Made by a program: the position numbers and the translations under genes. The notes beneath the pieces are model-generated. The model was not told where the DNA came from, did no database searches, and worked only from the letters and a program-made list of their open reading frames with translations. From the NCBI RefSeq assembly GCF_000304475.1, contig NC_018947.1:634453-698452 (forward strand): a stretch of DNA of 64,000 nt, in the 5' to 3' direction. This DNA is from Kazachstania africana CBS 2517 (Eukaryota > Ascomycota > Saccharomycetes > Saccharomycetales > Saccharomycetaceae). How positions within the stretch are numbered: position 1 is the stretch's first letter; every line of letters begins with the position of its first letter. Positions 37,459 to 45,803 of the stretch are shown here, piece by piece.

Positions 37459-39429
37459 TCACCTATGTTTGAATTGCTTTCTTGGTTCGTCCTTGGTTTC
37501 CTTGTCCCTAGGACGTTTAGGTTGTAGAGGTTTGGAATCTGGGAACAAAGCTGCATCTTGTTCTTTAATTAGCCTCTTCCAGTCGAATCTCTTACGTACG
37601 AACAGTTCTAGGTTCCAGTTCTTCCATACTTGTCTGCCATAAGTACTATTTTTCACTTTACCAGCATCTGCATTCAATGCATTTGCGATACGCTCTTTGT
37701 ATAGCGTTAGTTTCGATGTGAACTCCCACAGTTTATCCATGATATGGGAGCCGTATGCGTTACATGAAAGATTTACAGCATCTTTGCACAGTACGTTTAA
37801 TAATAACCTTCTCTTGATAATCTCTACTCTGGTGGTCTGTAGAACATGTTCTACAACATGTGAAAACACTCCATGGTAGCACATTTGGAGTAATCTCTCT
37901 TCCGGTAAAGCTAGCATACTTTCAATAGTGATATTCAAAAACTTGTCATCGTAGTCTATTAATTGTTCCAAAAACAGAGAACGTCTTCTTTCTTCTGCTG
38001 TGGGCCAATCGTCGCGGGTGTTACCTAACGTCGATGAGCTCAGTTGGAGACAGCTCTCCAGGATGTTCTTCGACTCTGATTCGGATGGATAATACTTCTT
38101 GATCAATTGTTCAATCACCTCCTCTCTCAAATAGTTGTCATTCTTATCACTGGCATTGATGATCGCAGTACCAAAATCCATGTTGGAATTCAATAGCATG
38201 CTCAATTCTGGAATCAATGCGTCCAGAATTTCTTTCACCTGAGTGCTCTTCAAATGCTTTAACAGACTCTGGATGACGAAAGCAGCTGTTGTGTCTCTCT
38301 TCACAAGCTTCACTATCCGATCTTTCATATACAAATTGTACAGTCTCTCCACGTACTTGATTCTACCAAAACTAGTCACGTTTTGCAAGAAATGGGAACC
38401 CACGGGATCCGATAACAAATACTCAACAAAGGACTCTTCCTTTGGGTCCTTTTCCTCCGTGGTGTTGAATATGAGTCTCCAGAACGAACGATCTCTGTCG
38501 AAGATACCTTCCACTTGGATGATTAGCTGGATCACTGGTGACGCAACCTTGTCTACACAATATTCTCTGAACTTACTCACCAGGGTAAGGCTGATTTCAG
38601 AACGGGAAGTCGCATTGTTTGTGAACTCTCTGTACAGTTGAGTAAGCATCTCACGTAACTGGATCTTGAACGATTCGGGCGTCTGATACACCTTATTGAA
38701 ATCGTCGTTATCCTTCAACTCGATCATCTTACGTGCAATCTTCGATTTTTTGGAACGTAATGTAGAATTGTTCTGGGTGGAGCTTGGCAGCACCTTAGAG
38801 GATAAAATCAGGATGACAAGTCTCAATGTGTGCGATGCATACTGATGGTTGATCATCTCTTTCATGTGAGGCTTCAACTCATTTAACATGTACAAAAACA
38901 TGTTCTCCATGGAGGCAAGTACGACCCCATCGTCTTTAGTCACTTCATCAAATGAGGGTGTCAATAGCTCCTTCTCTACCAGCGCTGTAGCCCTCACTAG
39001 AAGCGTCTCTAGAACGTGAGACGCATACTTGTGGCAGGCCATACCATAGAACATACCATTGAACACCTGGAACAACTGTTTCAATTGAATGTCGTCACAT
39101 TCAAGTAGGATACGTTCCATCAGTTTGGAACAGATCTGCGATGTAACAAGCTTCAATTCCTTCCCCTTGGCTTCTTCGATAATACTCGTAACAAAATGCT
39201 GCTTCTCCTCTGGTGACTCAAATGCATCAATAGTCAACGTGGACTCAGCTTGCTTGAAATATTCTAACTCTTCTCTGTCTAGCACGCCATAGAACATCTG
39301 CGGATTAGATGTATCTTCCTGCCTGTCATTCTCGTTATATGTCTCTTCGGAGATCACTGGAGCTGGTTCAAATTGCTCCTGCTTCTTTTTAGCAAGTAAC
39401 TTTCTACCTCTTGGCTTCGAAGACCCCAT
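37459..39429 (-). CDS. NOP9: Nucleolar Pumilio-like protein Nop9
   Basis: A PUF-repeat RNA-binding protein of the nucleolus needed for 18S rRNA processing; it protects the site cut by Nob1 in the pre-rRNA. The product from the ATG at 39429 is 656 residues (666 in S. cerevisiae) and begins [12 protein letters not shown]; the GTG six bases upstream is not the start. PUF-type repeats are spread through the protein, for example [13 protein letters not shown] near 130, [12 protein letters not shown] near 195, [11 protein letters not shown] near 340, [13 protein letters not shown] near 515 and [12 protein letters not shown] near 555. The tail is basic. The PAC and RRPE elements at 39470-39505 fit its ribosome-biogenesis role. 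It lies downstream of CCT8 in tandem, as YJL010C is next to YJL008C. Confidence 0.96.
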   Translation of the reverse strand: MGSSKPRGRKLLAKKKQEQFEPAPVISEETYNENDRQEDTSNPQMFYGVLDREELEYFKQAESTLTIDAFESPEEKQHFVTSIIEEAKGKELKLVTSQICSKLMERILLECDDIQLKQLFQVFNGMFYGMACHKYASHVLETLLVRATALVEKELLTPSFDEVTKDDGVVLASMENMFLYMLNELKPHMKEMINHQYASHTLRLVILILSSKVLPSSTQNNSTLRSKKSKIARKMIELKDNDDFNKVYQTPESFKIQLREMLTQLYREFTNNATSRSEISLTLVSKFREYCVDKVASPVIQLIIQVEGIFDRDRSFWRLIFNTTEEKDPKEESFVEYLLSDPVGSHFLQNVTSFGRIKYVERLYNLYMKDRIVKLVKRDTTAAFVIQSLLKHLKSTQVKEILDALIPELSMLLNSNMDFGTAIINASDKNDNYLREEVIEQLIKKYYPSESESKNILESCLQLSSSTLGNTRDDWPTAEERRRSLFLEQLIDYDDKFLNITIESMLALPEERLLQMCYHGVFSHVVEHVLQTTRVEIIKRRLLLNVLCKDAVNLSCNAYGSHIMDKLWEFTSKLTLYKERIANALNADAGKVKNSTYGRQVWKNWNLELFVRKRFDWKRLIKEQDAALFPDSKPLQPKRPRDKETKDEPRKQFKHR

Positions 39430-39469
39430 ATCCACACTCTTTTACCTGTCTGTTCCTTCTAAAACTCAC

Positions 39470-39505
39470 CTCATCGAGCATCTCTTCAGAGTTCAAAAAT
39501 TTTTC
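39470..39505 (-). promoter_or_regulatory. PAC and RRPE elements upstream of NOP9
   Basis: On the minus strand GCTCGATGAG (39470-39479), with the PAC core GATGAG, lies 41-50 bp before the NOP9 start, and an RRPE-type GAAAAATTTTTG covers 39494-39505 further upstream. This is the same pairing as in the RPC25/LTV1 promoter. Confidence 0.65.
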
Positions 39506-39591
39506 ATCTCCGATGGCCTAAGTGAAATTTTATTACTATGTTACAGAAAATATATAGAAACATGTAGATATGTATATCGATGCGTGTGTAT

Positions 39592-41277
39592 CTAGTCCGC
39601 TTGGTCCCAGTTACCTGGTCTTGGTGCTTGAGGGGCTGCTGGTCCACCCGCCTTCTTGGCCATGATGATTTGGTCCACAGACAGGACTGTAGTGGCAGCT
39701 TCCGTGGCAACATTAATTGCGAACTTCTTCGTGGCTAGCATGTCGTAGATACCTTCTTCTCTGATGTCCTTGATCCCTTCTTCCTGTTCTCCATCAACGT
39801 CAATACCCTGATACAGACTTTCTTCGCTCTCGTTGGCATGGGAGGCGTACAAGTTTGGTAATACTTCGTTCACTTCGAGACCGGAGGTTTCAGCAAGTGT
39901 ACGTGGAATGACTTCGAATGCTAGAGCAAATTGCTTGATAGCAAGTTGTAGCAAACCAGGGGTCTTTTCACCGAACTTGGTGATTCTAGAGACTAGCTCG
40001 ATTTCAGTGGCACCGGCACCAGGCAATAGCTGGCCACCTGCTTGCTTCATTAAACCCTTAATGGCGGACACACCACCGTCAATAGCTCTTTCTATGTCGT
40101 CCAGGTTGTTTTGTGTGGCACCTCTGAGAATGATTGTGGATGTTCTCGTAACCTCGTCTGCTTCTTGCTTGAAAACAGTAACTCTATCACCACCGATTTC
40201 CATGGTCTTTACGGTATCCACTACACCTAATTCTTCTGGTGTTGGAGCACCGAGTCTTGGCATTGGTGTAGCACCGCATACACGGCATATTCTTCTCAAT
40301 TCAAACTTGCTTGGAACTTTCAAAACGAGAATTCCATATCTGTTCAAGTAATGTAGAGCCAGTTCACCCACGCCAGCACCAGCAACAATACATTTCACAC
40401 CCATGTCAGCAATCTCTTTCATCATGGCATCAATTTGTTTTTCTTCACCTTTCGAGAAGTCGAGCATTTCTTGAGCGTTATGCAGTAAAACAGTTCCCTT
40501 GGTCTCGGTGTTGGCAATGTCTAATGGACAGGTAAAGACGGCAACTTTATGTTTCTCACCTTCTGGCAGGGATTTCACATGGCCTTCTGGTTCTCTGTTG
40601 AACACCATACCTTTGATGACTGAGGAGTTGGCAAGAGACCCACCCATGATCTTAACGACACGGATAGAGTCGACGTTGAAGTATGGGTTGCTGACAGAGC
40701 CCTTTGGTAGCACATAGGAGACGGCCTCGGCAACCAAGCTGCTTAGAATATCTTCAGACCCATATTGTTTTGACGAAATCACAGGCTTAATGATCTTTAG
40801 GAGCTCTTCCTTCTTGGTTTTATCGCTAACTTCATCGACAACCAACTTGTCCAATTCTTCAAGAGTGAAATTCTTGGCCATATTGTAACCCTGAATGATT
40901 TCCACCGGAGACAATCCCAGGGCAACTAACTTCTCAGATACATTCAATAATTCCCCAGCGAGAACCATGACTAAGTTGGTACCATCACCCATGTCGATCT
41001 TTTGCTGTTCAGTGGCCATCACGAGGACCTTCACGGCTGGATGAACAATATCCAACTCACGCAACATAGTAGCAGCATCATTAGTGAGAATAATCTTACC
41101 CAAATGGTTGACGATGATCTTGTTTCTCCCGCATGGACCCATAGAGGTCAGACACATCTGATGTAGTTCACGAACAGCAGCAATGGATTTATTGATCTGA
41201 CCGTCGGCATTCGAGTAACTGTTGTACCCTTGCTTGAACAAGCCCGCATTGGGGTTCTGTGGCAATCTCAATGACAT
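39592..41277 (-). CDS. CCT8: Chaperonin TRiC/CCT subunit theta
   Basis: One of the eight subunits of the cytosolic chaperonin that folds actin, tubulin and WD40 proteins with ATP. The ATG at 41277 gives 561 residues starting MSLRLPQNPNAGLFKQGYNSYS; a longer frame upstream starts with a non-ATG codon. Group II chaperonin motifs are present: LTSMGPCGRNK, the ATP-site loop MGDGTNLVMVLAGELL (about 92-107), NDAATMLREL and, near the end, LLPGAGATEIEL. The C-terminus AAPQAPRPGNWDQAD is the typical Cct8 tail. An RRPE-like AAAATTTTTCA lies at 41343-41353. The gene faces a rearranged neighbourhood: upstream lies the accessory island rather than the S. cerevisiae neighbour. Confidence 0.97.
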   Translation of the reverse strand: MSLRLPQNPNAGLFKQGYNSYSNADGQINKSIAAVRELHQMCLTSMGPCGRNKIIVNHLGKIILTNDAATMLRELDIVHPAVKVLVMATEQQKIDMGDGTNLVMVLAGELLNVSEKLVALGLSPVEIIQGYNMAKNFTLEELDKLVVDEVSDKTKKEELLKIIKPVISSKQYGSEDILSSLVAEAVSYVLPKGSVSNPYFNVDSIRVVKIMGGSLANSSVIKGMVFNREPEGHVKSLPEGEKHKVAVFTCPLDIANTETKGTVLLHNAQEMLDFSKGEEKQIDAMMKEIADMGVKCIVAGAGVGELALHYLNRYGILVLKVPSKFELRRICRVCGATPMPRLGAPTPEELGVVDTVKTMEIGGDRVTVFKQEADEVTRTSTIILRGATQNNLDDIERAIDGGVSAIKGLMKQAGGQLLPGAGATEIELVSRITKFGEKTPGLLQLAIKQFALAFEVIPRTLAETSGLEVNEVLPNLYASHANESEESLYQGIDVDGEQEEGIKDIREEGIYDMLATKKFAINVATEAATTVLSVDQIIMAKKAGGPAAPQAPRPGNWDQAD

Positions 41278-41906
41278 TATGGAGCTTATTTTGTGTGGTT
41301 TTACTTGTCCATTCCACGTTACATCGACCTTTTTCAAATTTCAAAATTTTTCAGCAGACTAAAAGCGCGATTATAGAAGGGCTGTCCATAGAGGCCTTGG
41401 AGTGATAGCTAGCCATGGTATGCAGAAATCGACCTTTCGAACAACTTCCATCATGTAAACTCATTTTACTCGTATCAGAGTGGTATGAATTGCTCAAAAA
41501 TGTGATTGGATTTTCTCTTGAAACGAGAGAGATACTGTGTTCTGGCAGAGAAAATGAAGTTATGATAGGTCTATAGTGCTGTGGCACAAATCGTTTCGAT
41601 GAAGGTATGGTAGATTGATAAATGATAACGAATAAAATTAACACAACAGTTTACCATAATAGGAAAGTTCGGTACTTGCATAAATAGATCGAGCCTGTAG
41701 AGCGTCATACAAGTAATAAGTAAAAAAATCACTCGATATTTTTGATGATAGTGCCAAGAATTCATAAGGTATAAATAGACGTCATCTAGTATCGAGAGGA
41801 CATCTTTTCCTCTGTTATTCAAGATACTTCTTATACAGAAAAAAGACAGGGCAAATATCGGTTTGGCTTACTACAATTATCTCTTAGATTTTAAGGAGAA
41901 CTACAT
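41278..41906. other. Intergenic region between CCT8 and the secreted-protein pair
   Basis: There is no supported gene in this 629-bp stretch. It contains the RRPE-like element of CCT8 near 41343 and a GTGCTGTGGCAC dyad near 41577. From about 41690 onward lies the start of duplicated unit A, with its TATA box TATAAATA at 41770-41777. Confidence 0.55.
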
Positions 41907-42952
41907 ATGGCCCGACTTACTTTTCTCTTCAGCGTTATTATAACATTGGTTAACTTCTGCTCTGCGCTAGATTGGCCATTTCCAACTATGACAGAAGTCA
42001 ACGGAACCTACTGGCAAGCGTTCAATTATTTGAGTTGCTTAAATGCCAGTCATTTTCCAGGTGACACATTGGTCGGTTATGATGACGCTGGCGTATTAGT
42101 CGTAGCACTTAACTCGTCATTAGTTAATACCACTATGGCTGACCAGATCATGACCACGTGTTATATTGCTTTGCGTACTAATGTCAGGAATGCCTTGGAA
42201 TTTTACGACACAGAGGCACCGGAGCTGGAGGATGCGACAACATTGAGTGCGGTACTAGCCCAGGCAGAATACTTGTTACGGACTGAGCCCTTGGCCCCTT
42301 CGAGAAGTAGGAGGAACTGTAGCTCAATAAGTAGCAATACCACGCTAACACGCAGGACCGAGGAGTATTATGAGATGTTTCTACACGAGTACTCAGATTG
42401 CTGCGCCTTTTTATGAAAGTGTAATCTTCCGGCAACAAATAACAGGATCTGGTGCTAATCTACCACCTTCGTGTGTCAGCGTTTGCCATTCTATTATTTC
42501 AAGGTGTAGTTGCTGAAGATAATATATACGCTTTAGAAAGCAGAAGCAGATGCAATATGTGGTTAAAGAAGAATTATAACTCGTTTCTCTGATAAGAGAA
42601 AAATATCACGAAGACAGTTATTATCTAGTCGTATGACTGGCGATGACTGTAGCTGGAGTTGCAAATTAAAAAATCTGCCAACTAGAAATTGGCTTGCTTG
42701 GTATATATAGTATGTTCAAGATGAGAGCGGCAGAGAAATAAGATGTCATGGCAGGTGACATTTCCCTCATAAAGGAGAATTAACTTCCTCCTGCTATATT
42801 CTTGAACCGTGGTACCGTGATCACATTGTCCATGCAACATTCCCTCAAAGTGTGTATGCACTCGGGTCTATGTTTCCCATGCTATGTCGACACAAGCTAT
42901 TTAGCCATGTGAAGGTGAACTCTTACAAATGTAGTGAAATGTAAATGATTGT
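41690..42952 (+). repeat. Tandem duplication unit A (shorter, degenerate)
   Basis: This segment aligns with unit B (43290-45404) along its whole length: promoter with TATAAATA, leader with TTTTAAGGAGAA before the ATG, the gene, and about 500 bp of downstream sequence. About 100 bp near its end (42805-42908) is almost base-for-base equal to 45264-45366. It lacks about 815 bp that are present in B (roughly 44055-44869), and 42 bp of leader. Limits are by eye and approximate. Confidence 0.85.
41907..42416 (+). CDS. Secreted protein copy A, truncated by internal deletion
   Basis: I do not recognise this family. The ATG opens 169 residues that are almost the same as the first ~165 of copy B: signal peptide of about 20 residues ending NFCSA, then LDWPFPTMTEVNGTYWQAF with N-glycosylation sites NGT, NAS, NSS and NTT, and an acidic ELEDATTLS segment. 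After EYYEMFLHEYSDC the frame runs into CAFL and a stop, at the point where the ~815-bp deletion joins the gene to the downstream region. It therefore lacks the cysteine-rich C-terminal part and the GPI signal of copy B. If made, it would be secreted rather than anchored; it may equally be a decaying pseudogene. Codon changes between the copies before the deletion are few. Confidence 0.6.
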   Translation: MARLTFLFSVIITLVNFCSALDWPFPTMTEVNGTYWQAFNYLSCLNASHFPGDTLVGYDDAGVLVVALNSSLVNTTMADQIMTTCYIALRTNVRNALEFYDTEAPELEDATTLSAVLAQAEYLLRTEPLAPSRSRRNCSSISSNTTLTRRTEEYYEMFLHEYSDCCAFL

Positions 42953-43557
42953 TGACGTATGGTTGATTCTGGGTAGATAGATTTTGCAGACATAATAGGA
43001 GTATAACTAGGTTGAGTTATACGAGCTGTAGCAATAACTGGTGCAGTAAAATAGTAATAGTATGGTCTGATTTTCTTACAAAGTAAAATATATGCAACAG
43101 AATAAAACTTCCAATTGAAAGGAATATCTGAAAGATATATAGGTCTTTGTACATGGTTCGTCTGAGATGGCTGCATGTCATAAATTCTATGACTCAATTT
43201 CCAACCGATACCGCTCGTTCTTATGTTAAACTGTAAGATATAAATGTGACTCGCGTAAACAACTCATCTTGCAACAAGATTTGCTGCTTGTACAAATACG
43301 CAGAAACTATATGACGTTGTACAAGTAGTAACTGAAAAATTTGCAGCATGTCGTCGACGAGAGTGTCATGCATTTGAGGTATAAATAGACACCATTGAGT
43401 ATCGAGAAAACATCTTTTCCTCTCTTAATAAAGATACTTCTTATACAGAAAAAAGACAGGACAAATATTGGTTTTTTACTATATAGTTTAATACTGATTT
43501 CACAACTCATTGGTTTGGCTTACTACATCAACTTTTAGATTTTAAGGAGAAGTACAT

Positions 43558-44397
43558 ATGGCCCAACTTACTTTTCTCTTCAGCGTTATCATAACATTAG
43601 TTAACTTCTGCTCTGCGCTAGATTGGCCATTTCCAACTATGACAGAAGTCAACGGAACCTACTGGCAAGCGTTCAATTATTTGAGTTGCTTAAATGCCAG
43701 TCATTTTCCAGGTGACACATTGGTCGGTTATGATGACGCTGGCATATTAGTTGTAGCACTTAACTCGTCACTAGTTAATACTACTGCGGCTGACCAGATT
43801 CGGACCACGTGCTATATTGCTTTCCGTAGTCGTTTCAAGAATGCTTTGGAATTTTACGACACAGAGGCACCGGAGCTGGAGGATGCGACGACATTGAGTG
43901 CGGTACTAGCCCAGCCGCAATATTTGTCACGGACGGAGCCCTGGCCCCCCGCGAGGAGTAGGAGGAACCATAGCTCAATAAGTAGCAATACCACGCTAAC
44001 ACGCAGGACCGAGGAGTATTATGAGATGTTTCTATCAGAGTACTCAGGTTGCGCTAGTTCAGATCTAATTTTGACGTACCCTTTGGAGTGTATGTCCTAT
44101 GCGAGTTCTTTCACATCATTAGAGTTTAGCAACCCTTCCTCCAAATATATCTTGAGAGGTTACGCATGGCCGCATCACGATTGTACCAAGGGCAACGAAA
44201 AGTCATATGTGGTTGGCCCGGGTAGCAGTTCGGGCTGCTTCAAGCGAACGACGTACTCTTACTACGGCGTTTTTCAAGATGACGACTGCTATGGAGTAGA
44301 AGAGTACAATTGCCAAGAAGCTACGACCAACGACATATCCTCAATAATCATGACAGGGGCAGTATACCTAATGATGGCCCTACTAGCCTCTAGCTAA
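43558..44397 (+). CDS. Secreted, probably GPI-anchored cysteine-rich protein, copy B
   Basis: An unrecognised 279-residue protein and the complete copy of the pair. A signal peptide (MAQLTFLFSVIITLVNFCSA) is followed by LDWPFPTMTEVNGTYW. N-glycosylation sites NGT, NAS, NSS, NTT, NHS and NTT lie in the first 160 residues. Eight cysteines remain after the signal peptide, most in the C-terminal half, with the notable stretches YAWPHHDCTKGNEK and VVGPGSSSGCF. The last ~18 residues are hydrophobic (IIMTGAVYLMMALLASS) after a polar TTND, like a GPI-attachment signal. A cell-wall or plasma-membrane protein is likely. I cannot say whether it is an adhesin, receptor or toxin-like factor. Its base composition looks richer in GC than the neighbouring genes, which would fit transfer or recent origin. 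Confidence 0.75.
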   Translation: MAQLTFLFSVIITLVNFCSALDWPFPTMTEVNGTYWQAFNYLSCLNASHFPGDTLVGYDDAGILVVALNSSLVNTTAADQIRTTCYIAFRSRFKNALEFYDTEAPELEDATTLSAVLAQPQYLSRTEPWPPARSRRNHSSISSNTTLTRRTEEYYEMFLSEYSGCASSDLILTYPLECMSYASSFTSLEFSNPSSKYILRGYAWPHHDCTKGNEKSYVVGPGSSSGCFKRTTYSYYGVFQDDDCYGVEEYNCQEATTNDISSIIMTGAVYLMMALLASS

Positions 44398-44843
44398 GAC
44401 AGCCTTAACCTGGAGTATCAATCTAGGCGGCGTAGGCATAGTCGCGCACGCACCACAACTAATGCGCTATCAGACACTAGTGTGGTACTATCTGGTCTTA
44501 ACCCCGCCGAACCCCAGGTTGTTCAAGAGGTTCGAATAGAATAAATAAGTTCTGCAAGCTTTAATAGAAAATTAAATTAAATTAAAAAAATAAAAATATA
44601 GATATTTGTTTAAATAAATGTACGTAAAAAAAAAGACTAATTTTTGTCAGGAGTGAAGAGATCATGATATTTATATACAAGCATTTTCTACCGATAGTTT
44701 CCTTTTTTATCTTCCCAGCTCAGTCAACGATTAAGTTTTCATATTGGTGCTATGATCCAGGAATTGCCAAGACATAAAGCTGTACACTCCCCAGAAGCAT
44801 ATTCATGTAAAAAGGGAAAAACTCGGTATATTAATATGACCCG

Positions 44844-45173
44844 ATGTGGGTAGGTCACCGTCCCACCACGCTTTTCATGGGAGTACAATCTTCCGACAAC
44901 AAGAAACAGGATCTGGTGCTAATCTATCACCTTCGTGTGTCAGCGTTTGCTACACTACTATTTCAAGGTGTAGTTGCTGAAGATAATATATACGTTTTAG
45001 AAAGCAGAAGCAGATGCAACATTTGGTTAAAGAGAATTACAACTTGTTTCTCTGATAAGAGAAAAATATCACAAAGACAGTTATTATCTAGTCGTATGAC
45101 TGGCGATGACTGTAGCTGGAGTTGCAAATTAAAAAATCTGCCAACTAGAAATTGGCTTCCTTGGTACATGTAG
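44844..45173 (+). CDS. Possible small cysteine-containing ORF in the duplicated downstream block
   Basis: A 109-codon ATG frame; a second ATG at 44877 gives 98 residues and lies just inside the duplicated block. The hydrophobic stretch SAFATLLFQGVVAEDN resembles a signal peptide cleavage region, and the rest has four cysteines (SRCN, TTCF, DDCS, SCK). In unit A the same region has stop codons near its start and a one-base shift, so it is not open there. Part of the block (about 90 bp) is nearly the same in A and B. It may be a remnant of a third gene or a chance frame. Confidence 0.25.
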   Translation: MWVGHRPTTLFMGVQSSDNKKQDLVLIYHLRVSAFATLLFQGVVAEDNIYVLESRSRCNIWLKRITTCFSDKRKISQRQLLSSRMTGDDCSWSCKLKNLPTRNWLPWYM

Positions 45174-45428
45174 TATATTCAAGATGAGAACGGTAGAGTA
45201 ATTAAATGCACTTGCACGTGACATTTCTTTCATACGGGAGACTTACTCCCGCTATATTCTCGAACCGTGGTACCGTGATCACATTGTCCATGCAACATTC
45301 CCTCAAAGTGTGTATGCACTCGGGTCTATGTTTCCCATGCTATGTCGACACAAGCTATTTAGCCATCAGACTATGAACTCTTATTGTAGTAAAATGTAAA
45401 TAACCCCATCACTTATTCGGCACCTCAA

Positions 45429-45579
45429 TGCCACAAGTGAAACCACATGTGGAAACGACTAATTCCAATTCCACAAGCCGGGTGATAGCAACATCTACTG
45501 GCTAAATGCTTTGTGGCATTCAAATTGTTCTTTTTTTGCCACAATGTAGCAGAATACGAAGTGCGTTGGATCACGTGAT
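45429..45579. promoter_or_regulatory. SDH1 promoter motifs: TGCCACA heptamers, CCAAT, E-box
   Basis: TGCCACA occurs at 45429-45435 and 45537-45543, and in reverse (TGTGGCA) at 45512-45518. CCACATGTGG (45443-45452) and ATCACGTGAT (45570-45579) are palindromes, the second a strong Cbf1-type site. A CCAAT at 45465-45469 could serve the Hap2/3/4/5 complex known to control SDH1 in S. cerevisiae. Confidence 0.45.
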
Positions 45580-45803
45580 TTGAATTTACCAAATTAGGCA
45601 TAATCAGGGCATCAAGTAGTCCTTGCATATGAAAATGCGGTACTCCGAATCATCGTGCTCCCATAGGTTCGAATCGATTGAAGTACTAGGAAAGGGTCCT
45701 TACTATCTTATATATACGAATCATTGTAAGCGTTGTAGACTCAATATTAAAAGGGTAGTTCAAATTATATCAGGGTGTCTGGCGACGAAGAAGTGGAAAC
45801 AAT

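Larger units (their letters stand above)
43290..45404 (+). repeat. Tandem duplication unit B (complete)
   Basis: The partner of unit A in direct orientation, 338 bp after it. It contains TATAAATA at 43380-43387, a leader with a 42-bp stretch bounded by ATTGGTTT direct repeats (43467-43474 and 43509-43516), the full gene at 43558-44397, an AT-rich region at 44560-44640, and the duplicated downstream block 44870-45404. The 338 bp between the units shows nothing I can support. Confidence 0.85.
44398..45803. other. Region between secreted-protein copy B and SDH1
   Basis: This 1.4-kb region holds an AT-rich tract with poly-A runs (44560-44640), the duplicated downstream block including a 109-codon open frame at 44844-45173, and the SDH1 promoter with TGCCACA heptamers and an ATCACGTGAT E-box. 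I see no RNA gene. Confidence 0.6.

Noticed and set aside
42901..43197. 98-codon minus frame between the duplicated units
   Set aside because: Its first codon is TTG, there is no recognisable product, and it partly covers the duplicated noncoding end of unit A.
45660..45690. tRNA-like B box GGTTCGAATC upstream of SDH1
   Set aside because: No A box, acceptor stem or anticodon arm can be folded around it.
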